NCBI GenBank assembly: GCA_949740745.1
Contig: CATJIW010000219.1
Coordinates: 1-36,934, forward strand
Direction of reading: 5' to 3'
DNA: 36,934 nucleotides
From: an uncultured Lachnospiraceae bacterium
GTDB lineage: Bacteria > Bacillota > Clostridia > Lachnospirales > Lachnospiraceae
The notes under the pieces are model-generated. The model was not told where the DNA came from. It made no database searches and worked only from the letters and a program-made list of their open reading frames with translations. Both the position numbers and the translations under genes were made by a program. This document shows positions 31,886 to 36,934 of the stretch, piece after piece. The stretch's first letter is position 1. Each line of letters opens with the position of its first letter.

Positions 31886-33241
31886 TCAGGAGGCCCTGCG
31901 GAAAAATTTCCTGGAGGTAAAGAAAAACAGGATCATGGTCACGGCGACGGAAGTAAAATCGGCCGCCGGCTCAGCCAGATAAATTCCCTCCACGCCCATA
32001 AACATAGGAAGCAGGATGGCAAGGGGGATCAGGAGGATCACCTTTCGCAGCAATGCGATGATCAGGGACACTTTGGCCTGTCCCAGCGCCAGGAAGGTAA
32101 ACTGGCAGCTGGTCTGGATTCCGAAAATGGTAATTCCCAGGAAATAGACCGGCATGTGCTTACAGGCCAGAGCGACCAGCTCGCCGTTGCTGCTGAAGAG
32201 TCCTGCATAAAGCTGCGGCCGCAGCACCGCGATCCCGCCAAAGAGGAGGGTTCCGGCCAGGGACACGAAGACCATGCGGAAAAAGGCCGCCCTGACCCGT
32301 TCCGGTTTTCCGGCGCCGTAATTATAGCTCATAATCGGCTGAACGCCCTGGGAGATCCCCTGCACCGGAACGACGATGAGCTGCATGACGCTGCTCATAA
32401 TGGACATGGTGCCCACATACAGGTCGCCGCCGTACTTTTGCAGGCCGGAATTTAAGGTGATCATGACGAGGCTTTCCGTACTCTGCATGATGAAGGGTGA
32501 GACGCCCAGTGCAGCGATTTTTGCAATGATCTTTTTGTCCAGGCGGATGTATTTCCTGCGGATTCGTATGACGCTTTTGGAGGAGGCCAGAAAATGAATG
32601 ACCCATACGGCGCTTAGGGCCTGGGAAATAATCGTGGCCAGGGCAGCGCCCCGCACGCCCATGCCGAAGCCGAAGATCAGGATCGGATCCAGGATGATAT
32701 TGGTCACTGCGCCTAAAAGGACGGAAAGCATGGCGACCTTCGCATTCCCCTGCCCGCTGATATAGGTATTCAGGCCGAGGGCAAGCTGGACGAACACGGT
32801 TCCGCTCAGGTAGATGGTAATATATTGTTCGGCGTAAGGGATGGTGTTGTCGCTGGCGCCGAACAGGTAAAGGATCGGAAGCTTAAATACCTGGAACAGG
32901 ACCGTCAGGGTGACGGAAAAGGCCAGAAGCATTGCGATGCTGCTTCCCAGGATCCGTTCTGCCTGTTCGTAATTTTTCTTTCCCAGCTGAATGGAAGCCT
33001 GCGGGGCCCCGCCCATTCCGGCAAATGCGCTGAAGGCGGAGATGACCATCAGAATCGGAGCGGTGAGTCCCACTCCGGTCAGCGCCAGCTCGCCGTATTC
33101 TGCGATATGACCGATATAGATCCGGTCTACGATATTATAAAGCACGTTGATAACCTGTGCGGCCACCGCCGGAAGTGCCATGCCTGCCATCAGCCTCCCA
33201 AGAGGGGCCGTTCCCAGTCTTTCTTCTTTGTTCTGTTCCAT
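31886..33241 (-). CDS. MATE-family efflux transporter
   Basis: Cation-coupled multidrug/metabolite exporter of 451 aa with the expected twelve helices in two halves. The N-terminal half has VINVLYNIVDRIYIGHI and GVGLTAPI; the second half has MSYNYGAGKPERV. The ORF track begins 57 residues too early; the ATG at 33241 (MEQNKEERLGTAPLGRLMAGMALPA) has an AGGAAGG site about ten bases upstream and gives the usual MATE N-terminus. It is transcribed alone from a consensus promoter. It has no evident link with the catabolic modules. The last residues (KFFRRAS) are basic, as usual. Confidence 0.93.
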   Translation of the reverse strand: MEQNKEERLGTAPLGRLMAGMALPAVAAQVINVLYNIVDRIYIGHIAEYGELALTGVGLTAPILMVISAFSAFAGMGGAPQASIQLGKKNYEQAERILGSSIAMLLAFSVTLTVLFQVFKLPILYLFGASDNTIPYAEQYITIYLSGTVFVQLALGLNTYISGQGNAKVAMLSVLLGAVTNIILDPILIFGFGMGVRGAALATIISQALSAVWVIHFLASSKSVIRIRRKYIRLDKKIIAKIAALGVSPFIMQSTESLVMITLNSGLQKYGGDLYVGTMSIMSSVMQLIVVPVQGISQGVQPIMSYNYGAGKPERVRAAFFRMVFVSLAGTLLFGGIAVLRPQLYAGLFSSNGELVALACKHMPVYFLGITIFGIQTSCQFTFLALGQAKVSLIIALLRKVILLIPLAILLPMFMGVEGIYLAEPAADFTSVAVTMILFFFTSRKFFRRAS

Positions 33242-33269
33242 TTTATAGCTGCCTTCCTGTCTTTTTTCT

Positions 33270-33296
33270 GTCCGGTTCGGACGATTTCCATGGAAA
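33270..33296. promoter_or_regulatory. Two palindromes in the MATE gene leader (candidate operator)
   Basis: GTCCG-gtt-CGGAC (33270-33282) and the perfect 12-mer TTTCCATGGAAA (33285-33296) lie just downstream of the predicted +1 of the MATE promoter. No regulator gene is adjacent. Confidence 0.3.
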
Positions 33297-33304
33297 ATAA
33301 GTTC

Positions 33305-33333
33305 ATTATAGAACAAAAACAGACGAGAGTCAA
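33305..33333 (-). promoter_or_regulatory. Sigma-A promoter of the MATE gene
   Basis: On the minus strand, TTGACT (33333-33328), a 17-bp spacer and TATAAT (33310-33305). Confidence 0.75.
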
Positions 33334-33492
33334 TGGCCTTCAGCCGCAGTCCCCTGCATGACCGCCGGAAATTTTTCGGCGGCTTGTATGATGCTCTGTT
33401 CTCTTGCGGCATCGGGGAAATACGGAAAGCCCTGCAGTTCCATGGCTTTGCTTAATGGGAATTCTTGTCCGGAACCGGGATGTCGTGCTGTA

Positions 33493-33547
33493 AACATGAG
33501 ATAAAATAATGTTAATAACATGAAAGCAAGTAATGGTATTAACATGA
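33493..33547. repeat. Short 24-bp-period direct repeats
   Basis: AACATGA occurs at 33493, 33517 and 33541, exactly 24 bases apart, with partial conservation between (TAATG-T). An inverted pair ATGTTAATA (33509) / TATTAACAT (33537) is embedded. The function is unknown; the repeats lie just upstream of the uvrB fragment. Confidence 0.35.
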
Positions 33548-33564
33548 ATTAATAGCAGGGAGAT

Positions 33565-33805
33565 TTGGAACGAAGAAGTGCCGTGTTCAGTGAGCGGGTA
33601 TGGAATGCCACAGGCGGCCGGCCGCAGGCCATCGCCGGGCTGGTCCATGGCTTCAAGGAGGGCAATCAATTCCAGACTTTACTGGGGGGCGGGATCCGGC
33701 AAGACATTTACGATGGCGAATGTTATTCAGGAATTGCAGAAACTGACGCTCGTTATTGCTTACATCAAAACGCTTGCGGTACAGTTTTACGGAGAATTCT
33801 TGTAG
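33565..33805 (+). pseudogene. uvrB: uvrB N-terminal fragment, frameshifted pseudogene
   Basis: Two overlapping frames together spell the start of excinuclease ABC subunit B. The first (33565 frame) gives [22 protein letters not shown]; after a run of six Gs (33684-33689) the reading continues in the second frame as [22 protein letters not shown] and [12 protein letters not shown], then a stop. In intact UvrB this is contiguous (QPQAI...[17 protein letters not shown]...AHNKTLAAQLYGEF), covering roughly residues 10-62 of about 660. Conserved positions are altered (the AHNKT histidine and asparagine are Tyr and Ile) and everything beyond is absent. It cannot make a functional repair protein; a complete uvrB presumably exists elsewhere in the genome. 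Confidence 0.88.
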
Positions 33806-34160
33806 ATTTTTAATTGTTAAAAAAATTCGAATAAGGTGTATAAAACCTGAAGTTGAGGTTAAACTATAAATATCAAAAGCAATCGACAATAAAAAGTCCC
33901 CGAAATCGACAGCAGGATTTTACATATCAGACTCTTATCAGAGGAATTTCACTTCCCATAGATACAGAATTTTTTACGCCCTCGAGAATGCTCTCCGATT
34001 CGGGCTGCATTTTTAGCTGCAGTTTTCTTTCCGTTACGGATCCTCACCTGGATAGTGTCGAAGACCCGGCTGCCCTGCGAGACGAGGATGCTGCGGCGGA
34101 ATCGAAACATATCGCTAAAGCAGCCTCTGCTCCGGTCGGCACTCAACCGCGTTCCATCGC
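33806..34160. other. Non-coding stretch with no recognisable gene
   Basis: About 350 bases between the uvrB fragment and the operator pair. ORFs on both strands (33853 plus, 33949 minus) have no recognisable domain and no ribosome binding site. The minus strand contains a second short readable segment (KLQLKMQPESESILEGVKNS) in a different frame from the ORF track entry. This might be a decayed gene, but I cannot name it. Confidence 0.4.
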
Positions 34161-34164
34161 TACA

Positions 34165-34180
34165 ATTACACAATCGTTTG
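34165..34180. promoter_or_regulatory. LacI-type operator, upstream copy (half of a direct repeat)
   Basis: ATTACACAATCGTTTG is repeated exactly at 34222. It contains the CAA-N-CG-N-TTG core of LacI-family sites, but the right arm is not completed into the full palindrome here. Confidence 0.5.
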
Positions 34181-34222
34181 CCTTATATAAAAGAGGAAAT
34201 ACAGGAACAAAATCGAAGAATA

Positions 34223-34242
34223 TTACACAATCGTTTGTGTAA
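34223..34242. promoter_or_regulatory. LacI-type operator at the transketolase promoter
   Basis: TTACACAA-TCGT-TTGTGTAA is a perfect 8-4-8 palindrome with a central CG, the layout of LacI/GalR-family operators. It ends seven bases before the -35. No LacI-family gene is present in the window; it could lie beyond the right end. Confidence 0.65.
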
Positions 34243-34249
34243 ATGGCGG

Positions 34250-34278
34250 TTGAAAAATATCATAAAAATAGATATTAT
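34250..34278 (+). promoter_or_regulatory. Sigma-A promoter of the transketolase operon
   Basis: TTGAAA (34250-34255), 17-bp spacer, TATTAT (34273-34278), about 120 bases before the start codon. The leader is AT-rich. Confidence 0.65.
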
Positions 34279-34406
34279 TAAAATATAAGGATACATAATT
34301 GTATTATTTATACAAAAAACAGATGATATTAAGCGCCAGACTAAGCAATAGAGGAAGAAAAGAACTCAACTTTTTTCTTATTTTTTTCCTCGAAAGGAGA
34401 AAATCT

Positions 34407-35231
34407 ATGAGACTTCATTGCTCCAAAGAAGAATTGGAAAAGGCGGCCCATGATATACGTGTCGATATCGTGGAGAGTCTGCACTGTGCGGGTTCCGGAC
34501 ATCCGGGCGGCTCACTGTCGGCGGCAGAAATCCTGAGCGTGCTGTATTTTCATGAAATGGACGTGGACCCGGAAAATCCTGGGTGGGCGGACAGAGACCG
34601 CTTTGTGTTATCGAAGGGACATGCGGCGCCCGTGTATTATTCTGCGCTGGCGGAGCGGGGATTTTTCCCGAAGGAGCAGCTAAAGACGCTGAGGCAGATT
34701 GACAGCCCCCTGCAGGGGCATCCGGACAGGAAAAAGGTTCCGGGAGTGGATATGTCGACCGGTTCTCTGGGCCAGGGAATTTCAGCGGCGGCAGGGATGG
34801 CCTGTTATGCCAGGAGAGAGGGAAAGGATTTCCGGGTCTACTGTGTGCTGGGTGACGGTGAAATGCAGGAGGGCGAGGTCTGGGAGGCGTTTATGGCTTC
34901 CGCCCATTATGGGCTTTCCAATCTTACAGTGCTCCTTGACAACAATAATCTGCAGATTGACGGGGCGGTGAAGGACGTCATGTCCGTCTATCCAATTCGG
35001 GAGAAGGCGGAGGCCTTTGGCTGGCAGGCGATAGAAGTCGACGGACATGACGTGGAGGAGCTGGTCTGCGCCCTGGAGGAGGCACGGCAAAACCAGGAGA
35101 CTCCGACGCTTATCATCTGCAGAACCGTGAAGGGGAAAGGGGTCTCCTTCATGGAAAATCAGGCGGGCTGGCATGGTGCGGCAATTGACGATGAACATTA
35201 TGAGCAGGCGATGAGAGATTTGAAAGCATAA
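34407..35231 (+). CDS. Transketolase, N-terminal (pyrophosphate-binding) subunit
   Basis: First half of a split transketolase (274 aa). It binds thiamine diphosphate through GDG...NN: GDGEMQEGEVWEAF at 149-162 and LLDNNNLQID at 177-186. Other family elements are AGSGHPGGSLSAAEILSVLYF at 28-48, RDRFVLSKGHAAPVYYSALAERG at 63-85 and STGSLGQGISAAAGMA. Together with the next gene it transfers two-carbon units between sugar phosphates. The track start at 34299 is too early: the ATG at 34407 has AAAGGAG 7 bases upstream and gives the usual N-terminus. First gene of an operon with a LacI-type operator upstream, suggesting induction by a particular sugar and not a housekeeping role. Confidence 0.94.
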   Translation: MRLHCSKEELEKAAHDIRVDIVESLHCAGSGHPGGSLSAAEILSVLYFHEMDVDPENPGWADRDRFVLSKGHAAPVYYSALAERGFFPKEQLKTLRQIDSPLQGHPDRKKVPGVDMSTGSLGQGISAAAGMACYARREGKDFRVYCVLGDGEMQEGEVWEAFMASAHYGLSNLTVLLDNNNLQIDGAVKDVMSVYPIREKAEAFGWQAIEVDGHDVEELVCALEEARQNQETPTLIICRTVKGKGVSFMENQAGWHGAAIDDEHYEQAMRDLKA

Positions 35232-35245
35232 GGAGGGCTCCGGAA

Positions 35246-36178
35246 ATGTTATCTACGAGAGAGGCTTACGGCCTGGCGCTGGCCGAATTTGGCGGTCAAT
35301 ATGATTTTTATGTTCTGGACGCGGACCTTGCAAAGGCGACTCAGACCATAAAATTTAAAGAAAAATATCCGGAACGTTTTCTGGACATGGGAATTGCGGA
35401 ATCCAACATGATGAATTTTGCAGCGGGGATGTCTGCCTGCGGCACGCCGGTATTTGCCAGCACCTTTGCGGCCTTTGCCGCCGGGCGGGCGTACGACCAA
35501 ATCCGAAACGGGATTGCATATCCAAACTGCAATGTGAAGATTGGAGCTACCCATGGGGGTGTTTTAATAGGAGCTGACGGTGGAAGCCATCAGTGCATCG
35601 AAGACATTTCTCTGATGCGCACCATCCCCAACATGACGGTACTCAGTCCCTGCGACACAGAGGAGACTTTCGCCTGCGTCAGGGCAGCGCTGGAATGGGA
35701 AGGCCCGGTTTATCTGAGGTTTGGCCGTCTCGGCACGCCGGATATCTATGAAAAGGGAGCGCTGAAATTTGAGATCGGAAAGGGACAGGTGGTCCTGGAC
35801 GGAGGGGATGCGGCGATTATCGCCGTGGGAGACATGGTCTTTAAAAGCCTGGAGGCGGCGGGGCGGCTGAGAGCGGCAGGAATCCATGCGGCGGTCATTG
35901 ACATGGCGTCGATTAAGCCCATTGATGCCGACCTTGTTTGTACATACGCCAGAAAGACGGGCTGCGTCGTTACGGCGGAGGACCACAATGTGATGGGCGG
36001 ACTCGGCGGTGCGGTGGCGGAGGTTCTGGCGGGAGCCTGCCCGACGCCGATGGAATTTGTGGGAGTAAAAGATCAGTTCGGACGTTCCGGGGCGCCACAG
36101 GAGCTGGCTATGCTTTACGGCCTGACGGTGGAGGCGATCGAGGAGGCAGTAAAAAAGGCAGTTGGGAGAAAGAGATAA
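35246..36178 (+). CDS. Transketolase, C-terminal (pyrimidine-binding) subunit
   Basis: Second half of the split transketolase (310 aa). The catalytic glutamate that activates thiamine diphosphate is Glu52 in MGIAESNMMNFAAG. The Pyr domain continues with FASTFAAFAAGRAYDQIRN and GATHGGVLIGADGGSHQ; the C-terminal transketolase domain begins near residue 185 (GKGQVVLDGGDAAIIAVGDM) and contains TAEDHNVMGGLGGAVAE. The length fits stand-alone C-subunits. It follows the N-subunit after 14 bases with an AAGGAGG site, and the isomerase-like gene follows after 21 bases. Confidence 0.94.
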   Translation: MLSTREAYGLALAEFGGQYDFYVLDADLAKATQTIKFKEKYPERFLDMGIAESNMMNFAAGMSACGTPVFASTFAAFAAGRAYDQIRNGIAYPNCNVKIGATHGGVLIGADGGSHQCIEDISLMRTIPNMTVLSPCDTEETFACVRAALEWEGPVYLRFGRLGTPDIYEKGALKFEIGKGQVVLDGGDAAIIAVGDMVFKSLEAAGRLRAAGIHAAVIDMASIKPIDADLVCTYARKTGCVVTAEDHNVMGGLGGAVAEVLAGACPTPMEFVGVKDQFGRSGAPQELAMLYGLTVEAIEEAVKKAVGRKR

Positions 36179-36199
36179 ATTTTCTGAGCGGAGGTATAG

Positions 36200-36934
36200 A
36201 TGAAACATATTTTTCTAAATCTGAAACGCTTTGACGTTCCGGCAGAGCTTGGCGGCGTCAACCGGATTGCTTCCATCCAGGCTTGGGGAGGTTGCATCGT
36301 GGCACGGACGCAGGAGGGATTGAAAAAATATGACCCCGGGGAGGTGGAATTTGTCCAGTATTATCCGGAGGCGCATATTATGAATGCCGTCTCGGCGAGA
36401 TGCGGCGGCAGCCCTGTGAGGATCGGCTGCCAGGGCGTTTACCGCATGGATGCGGGAAGCCACGGGTTCGGCGCATTTACTGCCAATCGTCCTGCGGCGG
36501 CCATGGATGCCATGGGGGTGGAGTCGGTCCTGATCGGCCACTGCGAGGAGCGAAACGACAAGGCCGGTATTCTGGCGGAGGCGGGGGTGAAGGATTCTGC
36601 GGCGGTGAACCGCATCTTGAACCAGGAGATTCGGCTGGCGGCGGCCCGGGGCATGAGCGTTCTCTACTGTGTCGGAGAAAAAAGCGAGGAGCAGGAGCGG
36701 TGGAGAGAGGTTCTCGGGGAACAGCTGCGGGTCGGCCTTCAGGACGTGGACCTGTCAAAGGTGGTCATCGCCTATGAGCCGGTCTGGTCCATCGGCCCGG
36801 GGAAGACTCCGGCAGACAAGCCGTACATTACAAAGATTGCCAAATACATCAAAGAGGTTACCGGAGGGACGGACGTGGTCTACGGGGGCGGGCTGAAAAC
36901 GGATAATGCCGAGATGCTTGCATCCATCGAGGAG
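36200..36934 (+). CDS. Triosephosphate isomerase family protein (TpiA paralogue), 3' end outside window
   Basis: Open reading frame of 245 codons running off the right edge; it is absent from the ORF track because the stop is not in the window. The start is ATG at 36200 with GGAGG five bases upstream. TIM catalytic residues are all present: Lys9 in NLKRF, His114 in IGHCEERND and Glu193 in AYEPVWSIGPGKTP, plus GGG near 234. It departs from housekeeping TIM at the N-terminus (NLKRFDVP for GNWKMN) and in GHCEERN for GHSERR. Such paralogues act on other sugar phosphates (for example erythrulose phosphate isomerases); linkage to transketolase and a LacI-type operator supports a role in pentose, tetrose or polyol use. 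Confidence 0.87.
   Translation, partial: MKHIFLNLKRFDVPAELGGVNRIASIQAWGGCIVARTQEGLKKYDPGEVEFVQYYPEAHIMNAVSARCGGSPVRIGCQGVYRMDAGSHGFGAFTANRPAAAMDAMGVESVLIGHCEERNDKAGILAEAGVKDSAAVNRILNQEIRLAAARGMSVLYCVGEKSEEQERWREVLGEQLRVGLQDVDLSKVVIAYEPVWSIGPGKTPADKPYITKIAKYIKEVTGGTDVVYGGGLKTDNAEMLASIEE

Noticed and set aside
33330-33545. 71-aa minus-strand ORF with a hydrophobic N-terminus
   Set aside because: It overlaps the MATE promoter on the same strand, has a poor ribosome binding site, and matches no family I know. A real small protein cannot be excluded.
33853-34242. 129-aa plus-strand ORF between the uvrB fragment and the transketolase promoter
   Set aside because: No recognisable domain, no ribosome binding site, and it runs through both operator repeats, so it is not supported as a gene.
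34352-34390. A/T-rich inverted repeat in the transketolase leader (AAGAAAA ... TTTTCTT) as an attenuator
   Set aside because: The stem is almost all A:T and would be unstable; homopurine/homopyrimidine tracts explain it.
1-36934. CRISPR arrays, tRNA or rRNA genes, riboswitches and intact transposases
   Set aside because: Looked for on both strands by eye; no regularly spaced long repeats, cloverleaf ends, rRNA sequence or transposase ORF was seen.

Overview
The window reads as a chromosomal segment of a Gram-positive Clostridia genome, most likely Lachnospiraceae. The reasons are strong AGGAGG-type ribosome binding sites, consensus sigma-A promoters with 17-bp spacers, U-tract hairpin terminators, lipoprotein-type binding proteins, a transketolase split into two genes, and moderate GC with very AT-rich promoters. 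The genus is inference. I saw no rRNA, tRNA, CRISPR array, phage gene or intact transposase.

The dominant theme is three paralogous branched-chain-amino-acid-type (Liv/HAAT) ABC transporters, each with a lipoprotein binding protein, two permeases and two ATPases, each next to a class I/II aminotransferase. Module 1 (134-9472) is livKHMGF, aminotransferase, a DapA-family lyase on its own promoter, a convergent malic enzyme and a FadR-type GntR regulator. Module 2 (9548-19500) is a divergent DapA-family lyase, a second GntR regulator, a third DapA-family lyase, livKHMGF, aminotransferase and an EamA exporter. Module 3 (21842-31761) is a LysR regulator, a divergent LUD protein, aminotransferase, livKHMGF, a GarR-type beta-hydroxyacid dehydrogenase and an HpaI-type aldolase. 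Between modules 2 and 3 lies a coupled pair: an M29/NicX-like metalloprotein and glycerate kinase.

Read together, the modules suggest uptake of amino-acid-like substrates, transamination to 2-oxo acids, and cleavage by pyruvate-dependent aldolases of both mechanistic classes (DapA-type Schiff base, HpaI-type metal). Aldehyde products would then be reduced by the GarR-like enzyme, glycerate phosphorylated, and pyruvate linked to malate by malic enzyme. The substrates cannot be read from sequence.

Regulatory DNA is unusually legible. Three promoters around the second GntR gene each carry a TTGTATGATG-type operator near the start point, and a diverged version sits on the gntR1 and malic enzyme promoters. 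The LysR gene has two matching ATAG-N5-CTAT boxes upstream of its two presumed targets. A family of imperfect-palindrome intergenic repeats occurs four times (7232, 10490, 29663, 30788).

The right end holds a MATE efflux gene, a frameshifted uvrB fragment, about 350 bp of unrecognised sequence, a LacI-type operator pair, and a sugar-phosphate operon (two transketolase halves plus a triosephosphate-isomerase paralogue cut by the window end).
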